64,000 nucleotides of DNA from the NCBI GenBank assembly GCA_029555025.1, contig JAKPTZ010000093.1:1-64000 (forward strand). The letters run 5' to 3'. This stretch comes from Deltaproteobacteria bacterium. Lineage in GTDB: Bacteria; Myxococcota_A; UBA9042; DTJE01. Shown here one piece after another: positions 27,945 to 36,009 of this stretch; positions within the stretch are counted from its first letter, which is position 1, and every line of letters begins with the position of its first letter. The notes below the pieces were generated by a model. It saw nothing but the letters and a program-made list of their open reading frames with translations, was not told the DNA's origin and ran no database searches. The position numbers and the translations under genes are program-made.

Positions 27945-28213
27945 TTTGTCACCGTTTTCCTTTCCGGAACAGGATCAAAACCGCCCGGATTAAAGGGATG
28001 GCATCTGCCGATCCTGCGGATCCCGAGCCACAGCCCGCGAAAAAATCCGTGGATCTTCAGTGCCTGAATCATGTACTCGGAACAGGTCGGGCTGAAGCGG
28101 CAGGCGGGGCCCAGCAACGGAGAAATCAGCAATCTATACGCCTGGATCAGGCCTGTCAGAAGGATTACCGGCAACCTTGCCGGCCAGCTTTCTTTCAATC
28201 CGGCGGAGGGCAT
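27941..28213 (-). CDS. yidD: Membrane protein insertion efficiency factor YidD
   Basis: 90 residues with one amphipathic or membrane-associated helix ([19 protein letters not shown]) followed by the family signature [18 protein letters not shown] and [18 protein letters not shown]. The start ATG 28213 has GGGGAG eight bases upstream. It lies 80 bases inside the end of rnpA, in another frame. Overlaps of rnpA and yidD are known in other bacteria. Confidence 0.95.
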   Translation of the reverse strand: MPSAGLKESWPARLPVILLTGLIQAYRLLISPLLGPACRFSPTCSEYMIQALKIHGFFRGLWLGIRRIGRCHPFNPGGFDPVPERKTVTK

Positions 28214-28592
28214 CGGCCAGCTCCCCTTCGAGGTCTGCAATGGCGGGGATCTCCCGCTTCGCGGATGGGCCGTCCGGCCTGCGTTCCGCGGCTTCGCCTC
28301 GGTTGCGTTCAAACCCGGGAACCGCCTTCACCGCGACAACCATGTCGAAGCCGGCCAGACTATCCTTCAGTTCGTTCCTGAAAACTTCCCTGATCAGTCT
28401 TCTCCAGCGGTTGCGGGCAACGGCGTTCCCAACCTTTCTGCCAGTCGCCAGCCCGAGCCGGGAACATTCCAGGTCGTTTTCCTTGACGAAAACAATCAGG
28501 TTCCAGGTCCAAGCCCTGAAACCGCCCTTCATCACCCGCTCAAAGTCGGATGGACGAAGAAGCCTGTTCGACCTGGGAAATCCCCGATCCAC
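28134..28592 (-). CDS. rnpA: Ribonuclease P protein component
   Basis: 152 residues; protein cofactor of the RNase P ribozyme that matures tRNA 5' ends. The N-terminus is [17 protein letters not shown] and the RNA-binding signature is [18 protein letters not shown] 28592 is chosen because it gives the family-typical beginning and sits eight bases after the rpmH stop; the frame is open further upstream but that part lies over rpmH. About 30 residues rich in Arg/Glu/Pro ([20 protein letters not shown]) are inserted near the C-terminus, just where yidD begins in the overlapping frame. Confidence 0.94.
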   Translation of the reverse strand: MDRGFPRSNRLLRPSDFERVMKGGFRAWTWNLIVFVKENDLECSRLGLATGRKVGNAVARNRWRRLIREVFRNELKDSLAGFDMVVAVKAVPGFERNRGEAAERRPDGPSAKREIPAIADLEGELADALRRIERKLAGKVAGNPSDRPDPGV

Positions 28593-28600
28593 GGCTTGCG

Positions 28601-28750
28601 CTACTTGCCCGGAATGGTCGGAACGAGAACGGCGCGGCCCTTTGCACGACGCCTCGACAGCACCTTGCGGCCAACGGCCGTGGCCATTCTGGCCCGGAAT
28701 CCGTGGGTCCTGAGTCGCTTGATACGGCTTGGCTGATAAGTTCTTTTCAT
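28601..28750 (-). CDS. rpmH: 50S ribosomal protein L34
   Basis: 49 residues, starting [20 protein letters not shown] and ending in [14 protein letters not shown] ribosome site upstream of ATG 28750. First gene of the rpmH-rnpA-yidD-yidC-jag cluster. A near-consensus promoter (28855-28882) and a leader hairpin (28772-28812) lie upstream. Confidence 0.98.
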   Translation of the reverse strand: MKRTYQPSRIKRLRTHGFRARMATAVGRKVLSRRRAKGRAVLVPTIPGK

Positions 28751-28771
28751 GACTGAATTCCCTTAAATAAT

Positions 28772-28812
28772 CAACAGGTTCAACCAACTTCAGAAGGCTT
28801 TCGAACCTGCTG
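28772..28812 (-). other. Leader hairpin of the rpmH operon
   Basis: In the roughly 100-base rpmH leader, CAGCAGGTTC and GAACCTGTTG are inverted repeats with nine of ten pairs matched and a loop of about 21 bases. No U-run follows, so this is not an intrinsic terminator; a regulatory or protective RNA structure is possible. Confidence 0.45.
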
Positions 28813-28854
28813 GAAAGAGTCTCTGCCGCCCAACCTGCAGGCGCACAGCGAAGT

Positions 28855-28882
28855 ATTTTATGGATATCCTGGCTTGTGTCAA
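28855..28882 (-). promoter_or_regulatory. Sigma-70-type promoter of the rpmH-rnpA-yidD-yidC-jag operon
   Basis: On the minus strand a perfect TTGACA (28882-28877), a 16-base spacer and TAAAAT (28860-28855). This is the strongest match to consensus among the promoters I found in the window. Confidence 0.78.
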
Positions 28883-28934
28883 TGGAAGACCTGTCATGAG
28901 TCACCGTCCGAAAACAACAGGCTTCCGAAATCGA

Positions 28935-30440
28935 TCAATAGCCAATGCCGAAAACGACTACCCTGTCGGCCGGCTTTCCGGAAATTATGTCCGGCCCCGT
29001 GCCGCCGGGCTGGTCAAACGGTATGCACCGGACCGTCGCCTTTGTCTCTTCCTTGATCCTGGCCTCGACGGCGCGATCCGGATTGAAGCGACAACGGACA
29101 AAGCCGCGGCTTCCAGCAAAGAAGGCCTTCAACTCGTCATACGAAGCCACATCAACCACGTTTGCGTTGCGGAATTCTACGGCACGCCGGAACAACGCGT
29201 CCTGGATGGCCGCCAGCCGCGAATCGAACGAATTCCTGTCAAGGTCGGCCGCATTGATGACGTCCTTGTCGCCCAGCCTGGACTTGATGACCGCGGTTCC
29301 GGACTCGACGTCTCTCGGACCGATTTCAATCCGCAGCGGGACGCCGCGCTGTTCCCAGTAATAATGCTTCTCGCCGGGACGCATCTGATCGCGCATGTCG
29401 ACCACGATCTGCTGGCCGGTCAGGTTGTTGTAGAAGACCGCCGAGAGCTGGTCATTTCCAAGCCTGGCCGACGCGGCATCGACCTCGGCATCACCCGCCA
29501 GACGCCGGAGCACCGGATTGAAGTACTCGACAACCTTCTTTTTCTCTTCGTCGGACTTGCCAATCGGAATCACGACCGCCAGCACGGGGGCCACCTTCGG
29601 TGGCAGGACAAGACCCTCGTCGTCGCTGTGGGCCATGATCAGCGCGCCGATCAAACGGGTCGATACACCCCACGAAGTCGTCCATGCATTCTGAACCACC
29701 TGGTCGCGCCCCTCGAACTTGATATCGAACGCCCTGGCAAAATTCTGGCCCAGGTTATGGGATGTGCCCATCTGAAGGGCCTTCCCGTCCTGCATCATGC
29801 CTTCGATGCAATACGTCCGCAGCGCGCCGGCAAACTTCTCGGAGTCCGTCTTGACGCCGGTCATGACCGGAACCGCCAGGAAGTCCTCGGCGAAGGAACG
29901 GTAGCATTCGAGCATCCTCAAGGTTTCCTGCTCCGCTTCCTCGGCGCTCTCATGGGCGGTGTGACCCTCCTGCCACAGGAACTCCATCGTGCGCAGGAAA
30001 AGGCGAGTCCGCTTTTCCCATCGAACGACGTTTGCCCACTGGTTAATCAGAACCGGCAGATCCCGCCAGGAGTGAATCCAGTCGGCGTACATGTGACCGA
30101 TGATCGTTTCCGATGTGGGACGCACAACAAGAGGTTCTTCCAGTTTTTCGCCGCCGCCGTGCGTAACGACCGCGCATTCGGGGGCGAACCCTTCCACGTG
30201 CTCGGCTTCCTTCCTCAGGAACGACTCCGGGATGAAAAGGGGGAAATAGGCGTTGACGTGGCCCAGTTCCTTGAATCGCCTGTCCAGCTCCTTCTGCATC
30301 GACTCCCATATGGCGTATCCGGTCGGCCTGATGACCATGCAGCCGCGAACCGGCGCGTAATCGGCCAGCTGAGCCGCAGCGATCACATTCAGGTACCATT
30401 CCGAGTAATCTTCATTCCTTGGCTTTATGTTCTTCGCCAT
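28935..30440 (-). CDS. proS: Prolyl-tRNA synthetase, archaeal/eukaryotic-like (ProS type 3)
   Basis: 501 residues; charges tRNA-Pro with proline. The class II core includes RPTGYAIWESMQKELD, VVRPTSETIIGHMYADWI and FLWQEGHTAHESAEEA, followed by the anticodon-binding domain (LAVVIPIGKS) and the C-terminal zinc-ribbon-like domain typical of type 3 enzymes. There is no INS editing domain between motifs 2 and 3, unlike E. coli-type ProS. CGGAGAA ribosome site before ATG 30440. It lies 57 bases after ahcY and is probably cotranscribed with it. Confidence 0.96.
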   Translation of the reverse strand: MAKNIKPRNEDYSEWYLNVIAAAQLADYAPVRGCMVIRPTGYAIWESMQKELDRRFKELGHVNAYFPLFIPESFLRKEAEHVEGFAPECAVVTHGGGEKLEEPLVVRPTSETIIGHMYADWIHSWRDLPVLINQWANVVRWEKRTRLFLRTMEFLWQEGHTAHESAEEAEQETLRMLECYRSFAEDFLAVPVMTGVKTDSEKFAGALRTYCIEGMMQDGKALQMGTSHNLGQNFARAFDIKFEGRDQVVQNAWTTSWGVSTRLIGALIMAHSDDEGLVLPPKVAPVLAVVIPIGKSDEEKKKVVEYFNPVLRRLAGDAEVDAASARLGNDQLSAVFYNNLTGQQIVVDMRDQMRPGEKHYYWEQRGVPLRIEIGPRDVESGTAVIKSRLGDKDVINAADLDRNSFDSRLAAIQDALFRRAVEFRNANVVDVASYDELKAFFAGSRGFVRCRFNPDRAVEARIKEETKATVRCIPFDQPGGTGPDIISGKPADRVVVFGIGY

Positions 30441-30497
30441 CAGGGTTCTCCGTTTGGTGACAGAATTCTTGAAAAGGACTCCCGGCCACGGCCCGAA

Positions 30498-31763
30498 TCA
30501 GGTTCCGGCCGAGAAATCGTCGCGATAACGAATCTGTTCGGGCGTCAGCGCGTCGATCGATATCCCCATGGTCTTCAGTTTCAGGGACGCAATATCCTGA
30601 TCCTGCTGGCACGGAATGTCGTGAACATCGCGTGAAAGGGATCTCCCTTCCCTGGCCAGGCGCACCATGCTCAGGAACTGGTTCGCGAAGGACATGTCCA
30701 TGACCTCGGACGGGTGTCCCTCGGCCGCGGCAAGATTCACCAGACGTCCCCTGGCAAGCAGGTAAATCCTGCGACCATCCTTCATCAGGTACTCGTCCGT
30801 ATTCGGCCGGATCTCCCGCGATGAGGCCTTGAGCGCCTCGAGTTCCTCGATGTTAATCTCGCAGTCGTAGTGACCGGTATTGCAGACGATCGCGCCGTCC
30901 TTCATGGACTCGAAATGCCTTGTTCTTACAACGTCCTTCATTCCCGTCGCGGTAATGAAGATATCCCCGATGCTGGCGGCCTCGTCCATCGGCATCACGC
31001 GACATCCGTCAAGTGTCGCGCGAAGACCCTGCAGGGGATCGACTTCGGTCACGACAACCTGGCACCCCTGCCCCTTCGCCCGCATCGCGAGCCCCTTCCC
31101 GCAATGGCCATATCCGGCAATCACGAACACCTTGCCGGCCAGCAGCACGCTGGTGGCGCGAAGGATGCCATCGATCGACGACTGTCCGGTGCCATACACA
31201 TTGTCAAAATCCCACTTCGTCTGCGCGTCGTTCACGGCGATGACCGGGTACAAAAGCTTGCCGGCCCGACCCATGGCCCTGAGGCGGTGAACCCCCGTGG
31301 TCGTTTCCTCGGTTCCACCAATCATCTTCGGACAGTATTCCGGATGCTTATTGTGCAACGTGAAAATCAGATCGGCCCCGTCGTCAAGCGACAGATCCGG
31401 ACCAAACTCAAGAGTCTTCTCAATACACCAGTAGAACTCGTCCACAGTGAGTCCGCGCCAGGCATAAATGGAGAACCCCTCGTCGGCCAGCGCGGCGGCA
31501 ATCTCGTCCTGGGTCGAAAGGGGATTGCAGCCGCTCCACGAAAGCTCGGCGCCGGCGGCTCGCAATGTGCGCATCAGGACGGCGGTTTCCTTGGTCACGT
31601 GCAGACAACCGGCTATCTTAAGGCCTTCAAGCGGACGAGTCCTCGAGTACTCCTCCCTCAGCGCCATCATGACGGGCATGTGCGCCTCGGCCCACTCGAT
31701 CTTCATTCGACCTTCCGGGGCCAGGCCCAGATCCTTGACTCTGCAATTTGAACCGCTGTACAT
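30498..31763 (-). CDS. ahcY: Adenosylhomocysteinase
   Basis: 421 residues; splits S-adenosylhomocysteine to adenosine and homocysteine, completing the methyl cycle. Recognised by HVTKETAVLMRTLRAAGAEL, FTLHNKHPEYCPKMIGGTEE, the NAD-binding loop GYGHCGKGLAMRAKGQG (usually GYGDVGKG) and NTGHYDCEINIEELE. It is the short bacterial/archaeal form without the 40-residue insert. GAGGTGA ribosome site before ATG 31763. Divergent from folK; I see no SAH riboswitch pattern in the 77-base gap. Confidence 0.96.
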   Translation of the reverse strand: MYSGSNCRVKDLGLAPEGRMKIEWAEAHMPVMMALREEYSRTRPLEGLKIAGCLHVTKETAVLMRTLRAAGAELSWSGCNPLSTQDEIAAALADEGFSIYAWRGLTVDEFYWCIEKTLEFGPDLSLDDGADLIFTLHNKHPEYCPKMIGGTEETTTGVHRLRAMGRAGKLLYPVIAVNDAQTKWDFDNVYGTGQSSIDGILRATSVLLAGKVFVIAGYGHCGKGLAMRAKGQGCQVVVTEVDPLQGLRATLDGCRVMPMDEAASIGDIFITATGMKDVVRTRHFESMKDGAIVCNTGHYDCEINIEELEALKASSREIRPNTDEYLMKDGRRIYLLARGRLVNLAAAEGHPSEVMDMSFANQFLSMVRLAREGRSLSRDVHDIPCQQDQDIASLKLKTMGISIDALTPEQIRYRDDFSAGT

Positions 31764-31781
31764 GCTTCACCTCGCGACGGT

Positions 31782-31809
31782 TTGACACCCCGGATATCCA
31801 GGGCATAAT
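31782..31809 (+). promoter_or_regulatory. Sigma-70-type promoter of folK
   Basis: Perfect TTGACA (31782-31787), 16-base spacer and CATAAT (31804-31809), about 30 bases before the folK ATG. Confidence 0.65.
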
Positions 31810-31840
31810 CTCGGATCGATCCGGCGCGTGATGGTATTGG

Positions 31841-32404
31841 ATGCACCACGAAGTGTCAATCGAACGACAGTACGCCGGGTTCCGGAAGGTCTTGCTCGGA
31901 CTGGGTTCCAACCTCGGCGACAGAAGGGCAAACCTGACCGCTGCGCTCGACGCAATCGACCGTCATCCGGACTGCCGGGTTGATATGGTTTCCTCGATTT
32001 TCAGGACATGTCCGGTTGACGCGGGCGGGGGGGAATTTCTTAACGCTGCGGCAAGGATCTCAACCACGCTTCAACCAATGGAACTGCTGGCCTTCCTCAA
32101 GCAAATCGAGGCCGGCCTCGGCAGAACCGGAAGCGGTCGCGATGCGCGCCCAATCGACCTGGACATACTTTTCTTCGAAGGGGTTCGGATGGCGGATGGC
32201 GGACTTACCATTCCGCATCCCCGATGGAGGGAACGCCAGTTCGTCCTGATACCCCTTGCCGAAGTCTGCGATTCCTTTCCGGATCCCGACGAAGGCGTGC
32301 CGCTGGCCTCATTGGTCGCCAGACTGGCGATGCCTTCACCGGACGTGGTGCCGGACGCTCCCGGAAAGTGGTGGAAAGCACCAGGCGAAACGAATGACAA
32401 TTGA
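31841..32404 (+). CDS. folK: 2-amino-4-hydroxy-6-hydroxymethyldihydropteridine pyrophosphokinase
   Basis: 187 residues; transfers pyrophosphate from ATP to hydroxymethyl-dihydropterin in folate synthesis. Diagnostic motifs are LGLGSNLGDRRANL near the N-terminus and GRDARPIDLDILFF in the middle, plus IPHPRWRERQFVLIPLAEV. The start codon lacks a clear Shine-Dalgarno. The C-terminus is about 20 residues longer than in short family members. Single gene under its own promoter. Confidence 0.95.
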   Translation: MHHEVSIERQYAGFRKVLLGLGSNLGDRRANLTAALDAIDRHPDCRVDMVSSIFRTCPVDAGGGEFLNAAARISTTLQPMELLAFLKQIEAGLGRTGSGRDARPIDLDILFFEGVRMADGGLTIPHPRWRERQFVLIPLAEVCDSFPDPDEGVPLASLVARLAMPSPDVVPDAPGKWWKAPGETNDN

Positions 32405-32437
32405 AATGCCGCGATTGAAAATCATTCACAAATCATG

Positions 32438-32466
32438 TTGCCTCGCCCGCACGTACCAAGTATGAT
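32438..32466 (+). promoter_or_regulatory. Sigma-70-type promoter of the outer-membrane barrel gene
   Basis: TTGCCT (32438-32443), 17-base spacer and TATGAT (32461-32466), placing the transcript start about 30 bases before ATG 32504. Confidence 0.65.
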
Positions 32467-32503
32467 TCACCGGATTCAGCCCTCGGGGCGGGTGAGGTTA
32501 TTC

Positions 32504-33646
32504 ATGAAACACGTTGTTTTCCTGACTGCGGCGATGGTTGTCGCGCTTGTGGCCACGCCGGCCCTGGCTTCGGATTCCGGACCGTTTTCGTTCCTTCAGG
32601 ACGAGGGTTCGGCTACCGCGCCCACCCAGGACGCTGCTCCGGCCGAACCGGCTGCCGAGGCTCCGGCCCCCACTGACACTGCTTCTGCCGAGGCCGCTCC
32701 GAAGAAGGATTCCGCCGTTCCGGACGCGGTTGCCGTCCTGACCGGCGGCACGGCCAGCCAGGAAAGATTCGGCGGCGCCTTCAGTTTCAGCCAGTCCCTG
32801 GGCCTTGGTTCCTTCGTCATGGACAAGTTTGCCCGCCAGCCCTATTACGGCTGGAGCATCAACCTGGCGCCGCGCGTTTTCCTTTACAAGGATCTCTGGT
32901 TGTCGATGTCCTTCTCGATGTCCGGCGAACTCTCCCAGTCCTTCACGTCGAACAACACGTACCCGCGGGTTTTCATGCCCAGCGACCTGTTCATTTCACT
33001 TAAGTACAAGTACGTGATTCCGAAGATCAAGGTGAACTTCTCGCCGTTCATACGAATCGGCGCGCCGACGTCCGCGGAAAGCCGCGCGCGTGACCTTTAT
33101 CTTTCGACCGGCATTGGTTTCGACCTGAACCGGATGTTCGGCAAGCACGTCCTGCTTGGATACTCGTTCCGTTACAACAAGAACTGGAACGGTTCCACCA
33201 GCACGGTTATCCCCCGTTATGCATCGCTTATCCGCCTGAACGGGGCAGAGGATGCCGGCGGCGGCCAGGCATACGGCGGCGGACTTACTTCAGAGATGTC
33301 CATAATGAACCGCCTGATGGCGTCGTTCATCATTAATGATCAGTGGTCGATTTCGGTCGTGCTCGGCATCTCGAACGCGTGGACCTACAAGGGTGCCCTG
33401 CCGTCCGAACGCGATGAATTCACCAACGAGAACGCGAAGCCCGGCCGCGGTCAGTCCGACTCGACAAGCGGCGTGATCGACATTTCGTACCAGCCGTGGG
33501 AGCACGTCGGCTTCTCGATCGGCATGTCCTCGTCCCAGCCGGCATTCACGGCCGACAACAAGTCCCTGCGCTTCCCGTTCTTCGATTTCACGTCGGAAGG
33601 CAACAACTTCACGCAGTTCTACTTCGACGTCACCGTCAACTACTGA
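32504..33646 (+). CDS. Predicted outer-membrane beta-barrel protein
   Basis: 380 residues from ATG 32504 with GAGG upstream. A signal peptide (FLTAAMVVALVATPALA) is followed by a Pro/Ala/Asp/Glu-rich segment (about residues 35-75) and then alternating, Gly- and aromatic-rich strands such as YYGWSINLAPRVFLYKDLWL and LGYSFRYNKNWNG. The last strand ends in an aromatic (FYFDVTVNY), consistent with BAM recognition, although Tyr replaces the usual Phe. I do not recognise a specific porin or transporter family. The Ala/Pro linker could cross the periplasm. Strong promoter, so probably an abundant envelope protein. Confidence 0.8.
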   Translation: MKHVVFLTAAMVVALVATPALASDSGPFSFLQDEGSATAPTQDAAPAEPAAEAPAPTDTASAEAAPKKDSAVPDAVAVLTGGTASQERFGGAFSFSQSLGLGSFVMDKFARQPYYGWSINLAPRVFLYKDLWLSMSFSMSGELSQSFTSNNTYPRVFMPSDLFISLKYKYVIPKIKVNFSPFIRIGAPTSAESRARDLYLSTGIGFDLNRMFGKHVLLGYSFRYNKNWNGSTSTVIPRYASLIRLNGAEDAGGGQAYGGGLTSEMSIMNRLMASFIINDQWSISVVLGISNAWTYKGALPSERDEFTNENAKPGRGQSDSTSGVIDISYQPWEHVGFSIGMSSSQPAFTADNKSLRFPFFDFTSEGNNFTQFYFDVTVNY

Positions 33647-33683
33647 TACACAAGACAAGTCCGGCTCCAACGTGATTGCAGGC

Positions 33684-33822
33684 GGGCGAATTTTCATTCG
33701 CCCGTACGGAGCGGGGGGGCGGATGCACTGTGCCTGTTCGCGGCGGGCGGTTGTAATCCGCCCGTACAAGGAGAGCGGCGGACGAATTTCCTGCCCTGAG
33801 AATTCCGAAGGGTTGTTCACCC
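33684..33822. repeat. Cluster of three REP-like palindromes between convergent genes
   Basis: Three hairpins share a GGGCGR...CGCCC stem and a CCCgTAC or CCCcTAC tail. They are 33684-33703 (8-bp perfect stem, loop TTTC), 33745-33763 (6-bp stem) and 33810-33822 (GGGT-TGTTC-ACCC). They lie in the 176-base gap between the barrel gene and rocD and reach the rocD stop codon. The first may also end transcription in either direction. The form resembles dispersed repetitive extragenic palindromes, but one window cannot show dispersal. Confidence 0.6.
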
Positions 33823-35025
33823 CTACAGGGTGGTCATGACTTCGGTGACTTCGGAGATGGCCCAGTCGATCTGTTCACGGGTGATGACAAGCGGGGGTGC
33901 GAAGCGAATGACGTTGTCGTGCGTTTCCTTGCAAAGGAGGCCTCGCTTCATAAGCGCCTCGCAGAAACGACGGGCGCCGCCGGCTTCCGGATGAAGAACC
34001 ATTCCGACAAACAGACCACGGCCCCGAATCTGCTTGATGTGCTTCGACTTGATTGATGCAAGCTTTTCGATCAGGTATTGGCCGTTTTCCGCGGACTTTC
34101 CTGTCAAATCCTCGTCAAGCATGACCTTCAGGGCAGCCCGTCCGACGGCGCATGCCACCGGATTGCCACCGAACGTCGAGCCGTGCTCGCCTGGAACAAA
34201 AAGGCCAAGGACGTCGCGACTGCCAACAACGGCGCTGACCGGATAGACACCGCCGCCCAGGGCCTTGCCAAGACACATGAGATCCGGCTTCACGCCCTCG
34301 TGCTCGACGGCAAACCTGCGGCCGGTCCTTCCAAAACCGGTCTGAATCTCGTCGGCCACGAACAGAACGTTGTTGCTGCGGCAGATCTCTGCGGCGCGCG
34401 CAAGGAATCCGTCCGGCGGAAGGACGACGCCAGCCTCGCCCTGGATGGGCTCGACCAGGAAAGCGGCGGTGTTCGGGGTAATCGCCTTCTCGAGAGCATC
34501 GGCGTCGCCGAACGGAATCACTTTGAAGCCGGGGGTAAACGGACCGAAGGCTTCCTTGTAAAGCTCCTCTGTCGAGAAGCTTACTACCGTTGTGGTTCTG
34601 CCGTGGAAGTTGTCGGAACACACGATGATTTCCGCATCGTACTTCGGCACGCCCTTGACCACGTATGCCCACTTGCGAACGGCCTTAATCGCCGTCTCGA
34701 CAGCCTCGGCCCCGGAGTTCATCGGAAGGGCCATCTCCATCCCGGTGAACTCGCACAATTCCTTCATGAACGGGCCAAGCTCGGAATTGTGGAAAGCCCT
34801 GGAAGTGACGGTGACCCTTCCAATCTGCCGGATTGCCGCATCAACCAGAGCCTGGTGCCGGTGCCCGTGGCTGACGGCCGAGTAACATGACAGGAAATCG
34901 AGGTATTTGTTCCCTTCGACATCGAATACCCAGACGCCCTCAGCCTTGTCGATAACGACCGGCAATGGCTTGTAGTTCCTCGCGCCATAAGTGTCAGCAA
35001 GCTCCATCAGCACCTTGGAATCCAT
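33823..35025 (-). CDS. rocD: Ornithine--oxo-acid aminotransferase
   Basis: 400 residues; PLP enzyme that converts ornithine and 2-oxoglutarate to glutamate semialdehyde and glutamate. The N-terminus (ELADTYGARNYKPLPVVIDK) and FLSCYSAVSHGHRH are typical of ornithine aminotransferase rather than ArgD. PLP site motifs are MNSGAEAVETAIKAVRKWAY, SDNFHGRTTTVVSFS and the Schiff-base Lys in DLMCLGKALGGGVYPVSAV. ATG 35025 has GGGAGG upstream; an in-frame extension to 35250 is non-conserved. ArgD remains an alternative but a weaker one. Confidence 0.92.
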   Translation of the reverse strand: MDSKVLMELADTYGARNYKPLPVVIDKAEGVWVFDVEGNKYLDFLSCYSAVSHGHRHQALVDAAIRQIGRVTVTSRAFHNSELGPFMKELCEFTGMEMALPMNSGAEAVETAIKAVRKWAYVVKGVPKYDAEIIVCSDNFHGRTTTVVSFSTEELYKEAFGPFTPGFKVIPFGDADALEKAITPNTAAFLVEPIQGEAGVVLPPDGFLARAAEICRSNNVLFVADEIQTGFGRTGRRFAVEHEGVKPDLMCLGKALGGGVYPVSAVVGSRDVLGLFVPGEHGSTFGGNPVACAVGRAALKVMLDEDLTGKSAENGQYLIEKLASIKSKHIKQIRGRGLFVGMVLHPEAGGARRFCEALMKRGLLCKETHDNVIRFAPPLVITREQIDWAISEVTEVMTTL

Positions 35026-35203
35026 TTTGAAACCTCCCGGACATAAATAATAAGTTGACTTTGCGCCCCGTTTGTCGGGACGCCGTGTAATATAACCCGG
35101 TTTCGGCACAGAACCGGCGAAGAAGACTTGAGAATCTGGAAATTCCTTTATTTTGCAAGGACTTAACATGTAAAATAATTCGGTCGATTTTCGGAAGGGC
35201 GCA

Positions 35204-35989
35204 ATGCGCGACGTCGGTGGATTTCTTCTGCTTGTCCTGATTGTTTTCACGATCCTTTACGTATCGATCAGGTTTGCCCTTCCCCTGCTGCTTGTCCATG
35301 CTGGCGGCCTGGTCGCATTCGCGGTCGTTGCCGCCGTGATTATCACCAGGGGTCGCCTGCGACGGGTTCACTTCAAGTCACTTCTTCTTCCCGGCTATGG
35401 AGCGGCTTTGGCCCTTGCGGCCGCAGTGATCCCGGCGGTTCATCTGACGCTGCTGTGGCTTGCGGGAAGGCGCGAGGCGCTTCCGGTCGTTGCCGCCTTC
35501 AACTGGACTCCTCCCCTGGTATTCGCGGGATGGATCCTGCTTGCGGGAAGGGCGCAGAAGAAAGAGTACTACAGCGCCGGCCATGACCTCGAAGATAGGA
35601 TCGAGGAATGCCTCTCACGGGCCGGGCTGCTGGATTTGAAGATCGAGATCATGGCGACCGCCGCAGAGACCGAGGAAAAACCGGAAGCGTGGGAAGTCGA
35701 TGCCGGAATCGCGCGGCCTGCCGGGGAAGGCATTCGTGGCAGAATTATCCAGGCCATTCTGGAAATGAAGCAGCTCCGTGACGAGTACCGCCGCCTTGCG
35801 GCCCGCTTCGAGGCATCAGTTGCGTCCATTCGCTTAAGCGGCAGGCGCGATTCCGGAATCGACACGGGCGCGCTGAAGACCGCCTGGGCTGAGCTTGATG
35901 GCGCATGGATCGCGATATCTCGCGAAACGACCCTGATTCTTGACGAAAAGGTCGGGTATACATGCAGGGAATGGGAACAAACGGCCTGA
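35204..35989 (+). CDS. Unknown membrane protein with soluble C-terminal domain
   Basis: 261 residues from ATG 35204, preceded by GGAAGGG. Three to four hydrophobic helices fill the first 115 residues (FLLLVLIVFTILYVSIRFAL onwards); the rest is soluble, charged and probably helical, including LEMKQLRDEYRRLAARFEAS. I do not recognise the family and see no catalytic motif. It is divergent from rocD and convergent with the LysM lipoprotein gene. Confidence 0.7.
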   Translation: MRDVGGFLLLVLIVFTILYVSIRFALPLLLVHAGGLVAFAVVAAVIITRGRLRRVHFKSLLLPGYGAALALAAAVIPAVHLTLLWLAGRREALPVVAAFNWTPPLVFAGWILLAGRAQKKEYYSAGHDLEDRIEECLSRAGLLDLKIEIMATAAETEEKPEAWEVDAGIARPAGEGIRGRIIQAILEMKQLRDEYRRLAARFEASVASIRLSGRRDSGIDTGALKTAWAELDGAWIAISRETTLILDEKVGYTCREWEQTA

Positions 35990-36009
35990 AGCCCCGATGA
36001 AGCGGTGGA

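Noticed and set aside
28601-28904. N-terminal extension of rnpA in the same frame
   Set aside because: It lies over rpmH and its leader in another frame, has no similarity to RNase P protein, and the family N-terminus begins at GTG 28592.
28751-28934. Replication origin next to rpmH-rnpA-yidD-yidC
   Set aside because: No dnaA gene, no cluster of TTATCCACA-type boxes and no AT-rich unwinding region is visible.
31764-31840. SAH or SAM riboswitch upstream of ahcY
   Set aside because: The gap is only 77 bases, is shared with the divergent folK promoter, and shows none of the expected conserved elements.
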